64,000 nt of DNA from DATHZQ01 sp965216945 (lineage in GTDB: Bacteria; Actinomycetota; Acidimicrobiia; Spongiisociales; UBA5794). Below, piece after piece: positions 8,930-16,883 of this stretch; positions within the stretch are counted from its first letter, which is position 1; each line of letters opens with the position of its first letter. The stretch lies in NCBI GenBank assembly GCA_965216945.1, contig CBDCGU010000003.1, forward strand, positions 620,001-684,000, in the 5' to 3' direction. The translations under genes and the position numbers were made by a program. The notes beneath the pieces were generated by a model that was given only the letters and a program-made list of their open reading frames with translations, ran no database searches and had not been told where the DNA came from.

Positions 8930-10030
8930 ATGGAGCCAGACCTTCCTGCCGTCCTCTTCGTTGCCACCCCTGCCGCCATGGGTGGATCCAACCGCAGCCT
9001 GGTGACGCTGCTGGCGGAGCTGGAGGGAACGGTGCATCGGGTGCTGGCGTCCCCCGGCTTCGGTGCGTTCGTGACGCACGTCCGGGAAGAGGGCCTCGCC
9101 GACGAGTACGTCGACCTGCCGCGCCGGCCCGGGCATTGGGCGGATCGGCTGCTGCGGGTCACGGCCGGGGTGCGCATCGCGTGGTGGGCCGTTCGTAACC
9201 GGCGACGGCTGGCCGCCATCCACGCCAACGCTCTCACCGGGCTGAACCTGGCCACTCCGGCGGCACTGGCGACCCAGCGGCCGACCGTGGTGTGGATCCA
9301 CGACCCGGTCGGCTCCAAGTGGGGCGCTCGACTCGGCCCGATCCTGCGTCGCCTTCTCCCCCGCCTCCGGCTCGCCGCCGTCTCCCCGACCGCCGAGTCG
9401 ATCGCAGTGGAGAATGGGCTGTGTGACGAGGGGGATGCCACGATCGTCCCGAACCCGCTGGCGGCCGACGAGCTCCTCGCCGAGGAGAATCGGGACGGCA
9501 CGCCTCCGTTGCACGTTGGCTTCGTGGGCGGAGCCTCGCCGCGCAAGGGCTTCGACCTGCTCCCCGCCGTCGTTGCTGCGACGCTCGACCTCCCGATCGT
9601 GTGGAAGCTCTACGTCAACCTGGAGCCCACGATCGGAAACGAGATGACGTGGATCAACCTCGAGCAGTACCCGCGAGACCGTGTAGACGCCGTTGGCAAG
9701 CTCGTCGACGTCAAGCGGGTGTACGCAGATCTGGACATCGTCTTCATCCCATCGCGGGCAGAGTCGTTCTGTCGGGTCGCCGCCGAGGCGATGCTCAACG
9801 GCCTTCCGGTCGTCGGCAGCGACATCCCGCCCCTGGTCACCCTGCTCGGCGACAACGAAGCCGGCCTCGTCTTCCCCTCTGAGGACGTCGCCGCGGCCGC
9901 TGCCGCAGTACGGCGTCTCGTCGAGGACGATGTTCTTCGCCGCAAGCTCGGCGATGAAGGGCGGGTGCGCTCAGAGGCGCTCGGCCCAGGTGCGATCACA
10001 GCCCAGCTGCGCCGGCTCTACGGACTCTGA
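8930..10030 (+). CDS. Glycosyltransferase, GT4/GT-B type
   Basis: 366 residues with the two-domain GT-B layout. The N-terminus is VLFVATPAAMGGSNRSL, with the glycine-rich loop of the acceptor domain. The C-terminal donor domain has FVGGASPRKGFDLLP and the E-x7-E motif around ESFCRVAAEAMLNGLPVV, as in GT4 retaining transferases. It would add a sugar from a nucleotide donor to a membrane-linked glycan at the inner leaflet; donor and acceptor are unknown. Start ATG 8930 follows the permease stop by 28 nt, so it is probably translated from the exporter transcript. Confidence 0.85.
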   Translation: MEPDLPAVLFVATPAAMGGSNRSLVTLLAELEGTVHRVLASPGFGAFVTHVREEGLADEYVDLPRRPGHWADRLLRVTAGVRIAWWAVRNRRRLAAIHANALTGLNLATPAALATQRPTVVWIHDPVGSKWGARLGPILRRLLPRLRLAAVSPTAESIAVENGLCDEGDATIVPNPLAADELLAEENRDGTPPLHVGFVGGASPRKGFDLLPAVVAATLDLPIVWKLYVNLEPTIGNEMTWINLEQYPRDRVDAVGKLVDVKRVYADLDIVFIPSRAESFCRVAAEAMLNGLPVVGSDIPPLVTLLGDNEAGLVFPSEDVAAAAAAVRRLVEDDVLRRKLGDEGRVRSEALGPGAITAQLRRLYGL

Positions 10031-10113
10031 CGCCGGTCTCACCCGGCGATGCAGACTCGGGAGGGCGGCGAGGCAAAGCGGAAGAGCCTCACGTCCCCCG
10101 CCTGGTCTCGCCC

Positions 10114-10557
10114 TCAGACGTCGATCTCGTCCTCGTCGGGCATGTTGACGACGATCCGTGCGTCGGATGCGGCCGCGAGGCTCGATTCGTCGATCTGGGG
10201 TCTCTCGGTACCGCCGGCGAGCAACGCCACGAGATCGCCGACGGCAACGCGTCCGCCCTCGGGAATCAATGCGCGGCTCAGCGTCAGTCCACCCTCGGAC
10301 GACGTCAGACGCATGTGCACGACACCCCGGCCCTCACGCAACGACAGAGCGTCCTTCACCCGGCGTTTGCGAAAGCGGTTCCCGGACCCGAGCAAGGTGG
10401 CGCGCTTGGTGCGCTGCATCGCCACGAACTCGTCGATGGCGATGTCGCAGATGTCGTCGCCGAACTCGATCGAATCGCCTTCCGCGATGTGCCACTTGGC
10501 GACGTAGCCTCCGCGAAAGGCGGCATCGGCGGCGGGGATCTCAACCTTCAGCAGCAT
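10114..10557 (-). CDS. Lipoyl/biotinyl-fold protein B without the modifiable lysine
   Basis: 147 residues. The first 45 residues follow the lipoyl/biotinyl carrier fold (LLKVEIP, GGYVAKWHIAEGDSIEFGDDICDIAIDEF), and residues 85-115 (LIPEGGRVAVGDLVALL) complete it. In true carriers the hairpin reads E-T-D-K-A with Lys as attachment site; here residues 41-44 are IDEF, so Glu replaces Lys. A ~40-residue insert with a basic patch (RFRKRR, 61-66) separates the two halves. It is paralogous to the protein at 12593-13036, with identical spacing of the DEF motif. Start ATG 10557 overlaps the sulfotransferase gene by 17 nt; it is the last gene of the operon. Function unknown. Confidence 0.75.
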   Translation of the reverse strand: MLLKVEIPAADAAFRGGYVAKWHIAEGDSIEFGDDICDIAIDEFVAMQRTKRATLLGSGNRFRKRRVKDALSLREGRGVVHMRLTSSEGGLTLSRALIPEGGRVAVGDLVALLAGGTERPQIDESSLAAASDARIVVNMPDEDEIDV

Positions 10558-11557
10558 GTGCCGCTCCTCGTGATGTATGAAATGGTTGCAGCTTGCGACG
10601 CAATCGTCGCACGGCCGGCGTCACCCGCGCACCGGTGCGCCTGGCCTGCCACGCCGCCTGGGCGGCCATGGCGCGTGTTCGGAGGCGGATGCCGCCGCCG
10701 GTCCCCGTGACCTCGTAGCCGAGACGTCGCAGCAGATCGCCGGCAATGGTCTCGAACAGCGCAACGTCCTCGGGCGCCATCTCGCTGCGCCAGTCACGCA
10801 TGCCCTTGGTCACGGGCTTGGAGAGACCAGCGAAGGCATCGGGGTGTTTGGTCGAGGCGGCGAACTCGCGCCCTTTCTCGTGGTACGCCATCATCGCAGG
10901 GTCGAAGTCGAGGCCGAGGAAGTCACACAACTCCCGTGCGGTTCCCTCCGGATCCTCGACCATGTCCTCGTAGCGCACCTCCCGATAGCGGTGCGGACCC
11001 AGGCGGCCACCGACCTCGCTGCCGCGTCCCACCCGGGTGCGCCAGTAGTAGGCGGCCTCGCCGATCGTCGAAGGACCCCACTCGTCGCGGTCCAGGTACG
11101 AGGTCGCCACGTCGCGGCCGTCGCGGATGATGTGCACGAACTTGGCATCCGGGAACATCTCACTCAGCTGTGCGATCTGTGCGACGTAGCCCGGAGTCTT
11201 GTCCCCGTAGTAGGGCTTGTCGTTCACAGCTGCGAAGCATTCGAGGACGCGGCGCACCGCATCTGCGAGATCCCCAGGTGGCGATTCCACGAGCGCACCG
11301 GTGACGATCGCCCGCTCCACTCCTTGTCGCAGGAAATTGTCGTTGCGATACAGATCGTTCACGAAAGTCGTCGTTGCGAACCCGTCCCGCGTCTCGTAGC
11401 GCCGGCGCAGCCGGGCCATCGCCCCGATGAAGTGTCCCTCGTGCATGACGGCCAGCTGGGGGTGCGAATCGAAGACGTTGCGGAACAGCGTCGTACCCGA
11501 CCTGCCGCTTCCGACGAAGAACGGGAACACCCGCTCCGACCCTGACCCGCCGTTCAT
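10541..11557 (-). CDS. Sulfotransferase (PAPS-dependent)
   Basis: 338 residues. The 5'-phosphosulfate loop FVGSGRSGTTLFRN (14-27) is a strong match to the PAPS-binding P-loop-like motif of sulfotransferases. The 3'-phosphate-binding segment VHIIRDGRDVATSYL follows at the expected distance. Such enzymes transfer sulfate from PAPS to sugar hydroxyl or amino groups, or to proteins and lipids. Its place between an SGNH-like gene and a lipoyl-fold gene in a polysaccharide locus suggests a glycan acceptor. ATG 11557 is preferred because GAGAAG precedes it and the core starts right after; a longer reading from 11614 would overlap the upstream gene. The C-terminal ~40 residues are basic and Ala/Arg-rich. 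Confidence 0.85.
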   Translation of the reverse strand: MNGGSGSERVFPFFVGSGRSGTTLFRNVFDSHPQLAVMHEGHFIGAMARLRRRYETRDGFATTTFVNDLYRNDNFLRQGVERAIVTGALVESPPGDLADAVRRVLECFAAVNDKPYYGDKTPGYVAQIAQLSEMFPDAKFVHIIRDGRDVATSYLDRDEWGPSTIGEAAYYWRTRVGRGSEVGGRLGPHRYREVRYEDMVEDPEGTARELCDFLGLDFDPAMMAYHEKGREFAASTKHPDAFAGLSKPVTKGMRDWRSEMAPEDVALFETIAGDLLRRLGYEVTGTGGGIRLRTRAMAAQAAWQARRTGARVTPAVRRLRRKLQPFHTSRGAAHAAEG

Positions 11558-11585
11558 CTTCTCGCCACCCGTGTCACCTCGGGGT

Positions 11586-12593
11586 TCAGACAAACTCCAT
11601 GTCGTGGAGCACACGGTAGATCTCGGTGCCGATCGGCATCATGCGATCGACGGGGAAATGGGCGAAGTCCACCTGCTCCTCGACGCCTGACAGCTTGAGG
11701 ATCCTGTCCACATCGACGATGGAGAAGTCCAGCTCGTGGGAGAGCTCGGCGAGGGCGATCGTGAACTCGCGCCGCCGCACGTGATGTGCCGTCTTCACGA
11801 GCTGATAGTTGTGCGTCGGGTTCGCCGGGTCGAGGGCCATCGTGTTGTAGTAGATCACCTGTGCCCCGATCCGCTCCCGGATCTCCTCGACCAACCGGGT
11901 GTTGTTCTTGCGGAATGCGTCGACGGGCATTCGGCCAACACGCTTGAAGTTCTTGCGGAACCACTCGACCGCGGTGAGGTCGTCGAGCACCCTGTCGAGA
12001 TCTTGGTTGAGCCACCATCCACCGGGATCGGCGAGGAAACCGTGCTCCCGATGGGCATAGATCTGGCGGGTCTCGTCGGTCGAGATGCCGAGGACGATGA
12101 TGTCCTTGTTGAACTCTCCGGCCTCCGGAACGTGAGGCACCGTGAACGTCGGCTCCCAAAACGTCGGCTCGAAGTAGTCGGGCCCCAACTTGAGCATCTC
12201 GCGAGTCTCGGCGATCGCATCCTGCGGCAGGTCGTCGAGCGTCTGCAAGATCTGATCGGAGCGGTTGCCACCGGTGCCGGCGATATGGCGGCTGATGGCG
12301 ACGGTGCCCTTGATGCCTTCTCGCATCAGCGGGGCCGCGGTGAACACGGAGGGAAGGTCGCAACCGCCCTTCAGGACGATACCGCGGCGCGGCTCGGGAA
12401 AGTCGTCCGACTCGCTGACCACCACGGAGCGGCGGCCACTGTATTGGACCCAGCCGAGACCGCTCTCCTTCTTGATCTCGTTCTCGATCGACGACAGATA
12501 GCGGTACTTGACCCAGTTCTCGATCTTGGTGTTCTCGCCGAAAACCGTTCGCCAGCTCTTCAGAGCCACGTTGACTGACTTCGGAAGTGGCAC
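11586..12593 (-). CDS. SGNH-hydrolase-like protein B (DxxH retained)
   Basis: 335 residues. Residues 70-335 resemble the SGNH/GDSL fold: block I-like LKGGCDLPS (74-82), block III-like DIIVLGISTDE (164-174), then DPANPTHNY (255-263), IVDVDRIL (292-299) and a terminal DFAHF (309-313) that gives the DxxH of block V. Residues 1-69 are an extra N-terminal part. It is a diverged, larger paralogue of the protein at 13033-13725, sharing the DPA-x-x-T-x-NY and DVDR motifs. The GTG start at 12593 shares one base with the stop of the preceding gene (TAGTG). SGNH enzymes in glycan loci are often O-acetyl transferases or esterases; that is inference, and a catalytic Ser is not obvious. Confidence 0.65.
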   Translation of the reverse strand: MPLPKSVNVALKSWRTVFGENTKIENWVKYRYLSSIENEIKKESGLGWVQYSGRRSVVVSESDDFPEPRRGIVLKGGCDLPSVFTAAPLMREGIKGTVAISRHIAGTGGNRSDQILQTLDDLPQDAIAETREMLKLGPDYFEPTFWEPTFTVPHVPEAGEFNKDIIVLGISTDETRQIYAHREHGFLADPGGWWLNQDLDRVLDDLTAVEWFRKNFKRVGRMPVDAFRKNNTRLVEEIRERIGAQVIYYNTMALDPANPTHNYQLVKTAHHVRRREFTIALAELSHELDFSIVDVDRILKLSGVEEQVDFAHFPVDRMMPIGTEIYRVLHDMEFV

Positions 12594-13036
12594 TAGAAGC
12601 CCTCCTCTAGATCGTTGTCGCCCCCGGCGACGTTGACGACAACCCGGAACGCCGGTGCCTCGCGCCACTGCTGTTCCGGTTCCTCGAGCTCGCCGTGGTC
12701 CTCCGTCGTGACGACGGCGAGCAAATCTCCACTCTGCAACGGCTCACCTTCACGGGCGATCTGCTTGCGCAGCACGCCGGAGTCCGACGACGTGACGTCC
12801 ACCTCGAGATACACCTTGCCCTGGCGAACTTCGAGATCGCTCTTGAGCTTCTTGCGGCGGCGACCGGACAGCAGCGTCGCCCGAGCCGTTCGCCTGAGTA
12901 CGGCGAACTCATCCACCGCCACCCGGCAGATCTCGTCGCCGAAGCCGATCGGCTCGCCCTCCTGCTTGAACCACGACACGACTCGGCCGCCACGCAGCGA
13001 CTGGTCGATCATGGGCATCTCCAGCTTCAGAATCAT
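12593..13036 (-). CDS. Lipoyl/biotinyl-fold protein A without the modifiable lysine
   Basis: 147 residues, same length and design as the protein at 10114-10557. The first half-fold is ILKLEMPMIDQSLRGGRVV; then SWFKQEGEPIGFGDEICRVA and VDEF (41-44), where a lipoyl or biotin carrier would have D-K-A. The insert includes a basic patch GRRRKKLK (58-65). The second half-fold is VLRKQIAREGEPLQSGDLLAVV (88-109), split here only by my numbering. An acidic C-terminal tail follows. It overlaps the SGNH-like gene upstream by 4 nt and the next SGNH-like gene by 1 nt, so translation is probably coupled. It cannot be lipoylated or biotinylated at the usual site. Role unknown. Confidence 0.75.
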   Translation of the reverse strand: MILKLEMPMIDQSLRGGRVVSWFKQEGEPIGFGDEICRVAVDEFAVLRRTARATLLSGRRRKKLKSDLEVRQGKVYLEVDVTSSDSGVLRKQIAREGEPLQSGDLLAVVTTEDHGELEEPEQQWREAPAFRVVVNVAGGDNDLEEGF

Positions 13037-13725
13037 CGGGAGCCACCCTTGGCCCCCACTTGGGCCACGAGCGTGCGCTCGTCGAAGAACCCGTAGTCCT
13101 GGAGCACCCTCACGACCTCGGCGGCGATGACGGCGGAGGCCTCGTCCGAGTACGTCATGGCTGCCGTGACGTTGTCGGCAGCGCCGATCTCTGCGATGAG
13201 CCGGTCGACGTCGATGATCGAGATGCCCTCGTCGTGGGACACGCCGATCAACATGTGATCGAGGCGGTGTGCCCGCAGCGGCAGCGGCTCCTCGCTGAGC
13301 CCGAAGTAGTTGTACGTCGCATCCGCGGGGTCGATGGTCGAAGCGTTGGCGACGAGCACGTGGGCGCCGAGCTTCTCCTTGATGAGGTCGACGATGGCGA
13401 CGAGGTCGGCTCGCACGTTCTGCACGGCCTCCTCAGAGCTCACCCCACGGGAACCGAGGTTGCGCACATCATCCGCGACGGAGAGCAGCACGATGTCGGG
13501 CGCAGCCTCCAGCATCGTCGCGGTGCCGTCCTCGAGCTCGCGGCGCAGGTCTGCGAAACCCGATGAAGGCTCCCCGGCCACCTCGATCGCATAGTCCGGA
13601 TACTCCACCGCGACGATCTCACGCACGCTGCGATCCAGCTTGCCCCCTGCCTCGCGCGGCAAGGTGGCGTTGGCAATGTCGCCGTTGCCCTTGACGAGCA
13701 ACTTCAAATGCCGAGTTTCAGTCAT
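13033..13725 (-). CDS. SGNH-hydrolase-like protein A (catalytic blocks degenerate)
   Basis: 230 residues, first gene of the five-gene operon. It shows the SGNH succession: KGNGDIAN (12-19) at block I, APDIVLLSVADD (75-86) at block III, IDPADATYNY (131-140), ISIIDVDRL (168-176), and YSDEASAVIA (192-201) at block V. The block V His of the usual D-x-x-H is absent and block I lacks a clear GDS serine, so classic esterase chemistry looks unlikely. No signal peptide, so it should be cytoplasmic. ATG 13725 has GGAG about 8 nt upstream. It overlaps the lipoyl-like gene by 4 nt. It may be a binding or scaffolding paralogue of the larger SGNH-like protein downstream. Confidence 0.6.
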   Translation of the reverse strand: MTETRHLKLLVKGNGDIANATLPREAGGKLDRSVREIVAVEYPDYAIEVAGEPSSGFADLRRELEDGTATMLEAAPDIVLLSVADDVRNLGSRGVSSEEAVQNVRADLVAIVDLIKEKLGAHVLVANASTIDPADATYNYFGLSEEPLPLRAHRLDHMLIGVSHDEGISIIDVDRLIAEIGAADNVTAAMTYSDEASAVIAAEVVRVLQDYGFFDERTLVAQVGAKGGSR

Positions 13726-13844
13726 GGCGAATGGCTCCAGTCGTAGTGAGGGCGACCCCCGGAGCGAGACGGAATGGGTCCCACCTGCAACGGCCCCCTC
13801 GAGACGCGGTCTCCACACCCCCTGCGGGAACCTCCGAGCCGCCA

Positions 13845-13864
13845 GCGTACCATTCGAGGTACGC
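13845..13864. promoter_or_regulatory. Perfect 7-6-7 inverted repeat upstream of the SGNH/lipoyl-like operon
   Basis: GCGTACC (13845-13851) and GGTACGC (13858-13864) flank ATTCGA. It sits 120 nt before the first gene of the operon in the 249-nt gap after the glycosyltransferase gene. The size and symmetry fit a dimeric repressor operator. No adjacent -35/-10 pair is clear. Confidence 0.35.
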
Positions 13865-13974
13865 CGGAATAACGGGCTGAGCGACCCATTTTGGAGACGC
13901 CAGGCCGATTCCAGAGGTCAGAAACCCCTTGACCATCAAGGGATTGGCCAAACGGCCCCGAAGTCGTCGTGCGG

Positions 13975-15117
13975 TCATGAGGCAACGGAGACGAGGAGAT
14001 CGAAGAGGCGCTGGGCGGCATCTTCGGCCCGGAAGCTCTGCTCGAAGATCTGCCTGCCTCGCCGGCCGAAACGAGAGCGGCGCTGCGGATCATCCAGGAG
14101 CTCGAGCAGGGCTGCGGTGAGGGCATCTGGATCGGCGGGAGGAACAACGAGGCCGTTCTCCCCCTCGATGACGACTTCGCGCAACGCCGGCAGGTCCGAC
14201 ACCACCACCGGAAGGCCAAGACCCAACGCCTCGATCAAGGCACCGCCCAGCCCTTCGTACACCGAGGGGAACACGAACACATCGGCGGCGGCGAGTAGAT
14301 CCGGCACGTCGGACCGATGGCCGAGCCGGACGACGGAGTCCTGCACGCCGAGCTCGTCGATCAATCCTCCGATGCGGGCCGCGGCGTGACCGTCTCGGCC
14401 CACGATGTAGAGGCGGGCGTCGGGCCGCTTGCGCACGACCTCCGAGAACGCTTGCACCAGGTGGACGTGGCCCTTCTGGTATTCCTGCCGGCCGACCGTG
14501 ATCAGCATCTCGGTCCGGTCGTCGATGCCGAGACCGGTGCGGGTGCGGGCTCGACGCTCAGGTTCGGGAACGCCAAGCCGCGTCTCGTCACGACCGCGGT
14601 ACACGACCGTGATCCGGTCCCGCTCGACACCGAGGGTCTCCACGGTCGAGTCCTTGACGGCCTGGCTCACGGCGTGGAAGTGATCGGTGAGATGGCGGGC
14701 AGTGAATCCGTCGACTGCCTTGACGATCTTCAGCTTGTTTGCGTTCACACCCGGGTCGTCGAGACGGGCCGCATCGTAAGCAGTGTTCGCCAGCAACGAC
14801 ATCACCGGCACGTCGATGCCGATGCAGGCGATTCGCCCCGCCAGGTCGGCGTCGAACAGCGACGTGTAGACCAGCGAGGGCTGCTCTCGCTTGATCACCT
14901 TGCGCAGATCGCGAATCTGGCCCAGCCGGCTCGACGCCGCGAGGAACCGCACGTCGAACCCGCCGGCGGCGACCTCGTCCTCGAACCCGACATCGGAGCG
15001 GTCGAGGCACGCCACGATCGGCGTTGTGCCCTGGCTGCGGAACCGCGGCAGCAGTTCGACGAGTGACCGCTCGGCACCACCCGCCCCGAAGCTGTTGATG
15101 ACGAAGAGCAGCTTCAT
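13975..15117 (-). CDS. Glycosyltransferase, GT4 family
   Basis: 380 residues. N-terminal MKLLFVINSFGAGGAERSL carries the GT4 glycine-rich loop. The donor half has LITVGRQEYQKGHVHLVQAF and the catalytic E-x7-E segment YEGLGGALIEALGLGLPVVV (about 290-310). Such enzymes use UDP- or GDP-sugars with retention of configuration; the exact sugar cannot be read. The gene ends 249 nt before the SGNH-like operon and starts 9 nt after the deacetylase gene, suggesting one leftward transcript from the CapD-like gene to here. Confidence 0.88.
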   Translation of the reverse strand: MKLLFVINSFGAGGAERSLVELLPRFRSQGTTPIVACLDRSDVGFEDEVAAGGFDVRFLAASSRLGQIRDLRKVIKREQPSLVYTSLFDADLAGRIACIGIDVPVMSLLANTAYDAARLDDPGVNANKLKIVKAVDGFTARHLTDHFHAVSQAVKDSTVETLGVERDRITVVYRGRDETRLGVPEPERRARTRTGLGIDDRTEMLITVGRQEYQKGHVHLVQAFSEVVRKRPDARLYIVGRDGHAAARIGGLIDELGVQDSVVRLGHRSDVPDLLAAADVFVFPSVYEGLGGALIEALGLGLPVVVSDLPALREVVIEGENGLVVPPADPDALTAALLELLDDPQRRSRFGRRGRQIFEQSFRAEDAAQRLFDLLVSVAS

Positions 15118-15126
15118 CGCCTCACC

Positions 15127-15942
15127 TCATGGCCCCTCGTACCCGGTGAGGCGGCGCCGGACCGCATCCTCGAGCTGCAGACCGGACCGCATCTTGCGGG
15201 TGAAGAAGTAGACGCCGTCGCTCAGCTGCACGGGCACCCGGTTGAGCCGCAGCAGGTCCGCGTCTTCCGACACCGCATTCCCGCTGCCGAGCGTCGCCGT
15301 CGAGTACCGCTCGGCGACGGGCGCGGCTGCTTGCTTCGACCAGTAACCCCAGGGATAGGCAAAGTGCTCGGCATCGATCCCCATGCGGCGCTTGATCAGA
15401 TCATTGCTCGTGTCGAGCTCCTCGGCGATCTGGTCGGAACCGATCGTGCGGAAGTCGACGTGGCGGTGGGTGTGGGCGCCAAGTGTCATCAGACCGCTCT
15501 CGGCCATGGTCTCGACTTGATCCCACGTCAGTGGCTCGGCGCCGCCACCGCCGGCAAGGGGCTCCTGCGATTCGACGGGATGGGTCGTGAGGTAGAGGAG
15601 GAAAGGCAGGCCGCGCTCCTTCAGCTCGGGGAACCCGTGGCGGAAGAAGTCGTCATACCCGTCGTCGAAGGTGAGCACGAACTGGCGATCGGCACCGACG
15701 GCGGCACGGCGTGCGATGGCGGTGTCGAGATCCACGACCTCGCCGTTCGCCTCCATCCAGTCGAGCTGTGCGATGAAGGCCTCCCGGGTCACCTCCATCT
15801 GGCGGCCGAGACCGGCGTCGATCTGGTGATAGATCAGGATGCGTGGCCCGGGCATGTCGGGGTAGAAGACGTCGGCCGCGGCGAACACGACCTTGCCGGC
15901 ACGCCGGGCGGCCTCCTTCACTGCACCGCGGAGACTTCCCAC
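15127..15942 (-). CDS. Polysaccharide deacetylase (NodB/CE4)
   Basis: 271 residues. CE4 motif 1 TFDDGYDD (91-98) supplies the catalytic base and a metal-binding Asp. Motif 2 HTHRH (157-161) gives the H-x3-H metal pair. Motif 3-like HFAYPWGYW is also present. These enzymes remove N-acetyl groups from hexosamine polymers, or O-acetyl groups in some relatives. No signal peptide is evident, which would place it in the cytoplasm, unusual for the family. GTG 15942 is preferred, with GAGAGG about 7 nt upstream; it overlaps the sulfotransferase gene by 25 nt. Deacetylation could free an amine that the neighbouring sulfotransferase modifies; that is inference. Confidence 0.85.
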   Translation of the reverse strand: MGSLRGAVKEAARRAGKVVFAAADVFYPDMPGPRILIYHQIDAGLGRQMEVTREAFIAQLDWMEANGEVVDLDTAIARRAAVGADRQFVLTFDDGYDDFFRHGFPELKERGLPFLLYLTTHPVESQEPLAGGGGAEPLTWDQVETMAESGLMTLGAHTHRHVDFRTIGSDQIAEELDTSNDLIKRRMGIDAEHFAYPWGYWSKQAAAPVAERYSTATLGSGNAVSEDADLLRLNRVPVQLSDGVYFFTRKMRSGLQLEDAVRRRLTGYEGP

Positions 15943-16847
15943 CTGTAATCCTCTCCCAAGAGCTCCACCAACTCGGCGTTCGGTCCGGCAAACCTGGCCT
16001 GCAGGAAGGCCCGGACCTCGGTGGTCGGTGCGGGATACGCGGAACCACCCGAGGCCGTGTAGCTGTGGTTGCGGAACTCCGGCGGCTCCCATCGCGGCAG
16101 CCCGGCAAAAGCTTGAATCCGCGCCAGGGTCGCAACGGGCTGACGGATGAGATCGTTGAACTTCACGACGAGCAGCTGGGTACGGGGGTACACCTCCAGC
16201 CAGCGTCGCAACTGCTCCGCATACATGCCTCGTGCCGCATACGAGAATCGGCGGAGAGGCAGTGCGCGGTAGCGCTCGTCGGCGGCGAGCCGGTCCAGCT
16301 CACCGTCGAGCCGCTCGCCCTCGGCGCGGAGGGCTTCCAGCAGCTCGAGCGGTTCGTGCTCGAGGCGTCGGTTGTGGTGATATTGCGAAACGGCCCGTTC
16401 TGCCGGATCCCGCAGCAGGGCGACCAGCTTGGCCTCGGGAACGAGCGCATGCACGCGCTCCGGGGCGCGCGGATCGAACAGATAGTCCGGCGTCGCCTCG
16501 AATGTGACGAATGGACGGCCACGGCGCGCGGCCAGGGAGCGCCGGGCATTCAGCGGGAAGTGCGCCCGATACCACGACTCACCACGCCAGTACTCGAAGG
16601 TGAAGTAATCGACTTCCTTGCGCAGCGACGGCACGACGTTCGGATGACGTCCCAGGTATTTGTACAGCGAGCTGGTGCCACAACGCTGGCCGCCGAGGAT
16701 CAGCAGGTCCGGCAGTGTCCGATGGTCGGCGGTGCGTTGCCTGCCGCGCAGCCTCGACCGCACGAGCTTGCGTCGTAGCTCGATGGGCGCGACCGCCTTG
16801 AGCTGGTCGGCTACTCCATGCCGTACTCGGTCAGTCGCTCGCGCCAC
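15918..16847 (-). CDS. Sulfotransferase, heparan N/O-sulfotransferase-like
   Basis: 309 residues. The PAPS 5'-phosphosulfate loop is LILGGQRCGTSSLYKYL (49-65). KEVDYFTFEYWRG follows, a Lys-containing segment typical of heparan-type enzymes (K-E-x-x-F/Y-F). The 3'-phosphate site LVALLRDPAERAVSQYHHN has the R-x-P-x2-R-x2-S pattern. A basic N-terminus of about 45 residues precedes the fold. The type differs from the sulfotransferase at 10541-11557, so two different sulfation steps are likely. GTG 16847 is the start. It is immediately upstream of, and overlaps, the deacetylase gene, an arrangement that recalls deacetylation followed by N-sulfation. Confidence 0.88.
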   Translation of the reverse strand: MARATDRVRHGVADQLKAVAPIELRRKLVRSRLRGRQRTADHRTLPDLLILGGQRCGTSSLYKYLGRHPNVVPSLRKEVDYFTFEYWRGESWYRAHFPLNARRSLAARRGRPFVTFEATPDYLFDPRAPERVHALVPEAKLVALLRDPAERAVSQYHHNRRLEHEPLELLEALRAEGERLDGELDRLAADERYRALPLRRFSYAARGMYAEQLRRWLEVYPRTQLLVVKFNDLIRQPVATLARIQAFAGLPRWEPPEFRNHSYTASGGSAYPAPTTEVRAFLQARFAGPNAELVELLGEDYRWEVSAVQ

Positions 16848-16883
16848 CGGCCCTGCCCCCTCGCCGTGCCGTCATCGTGTGTC

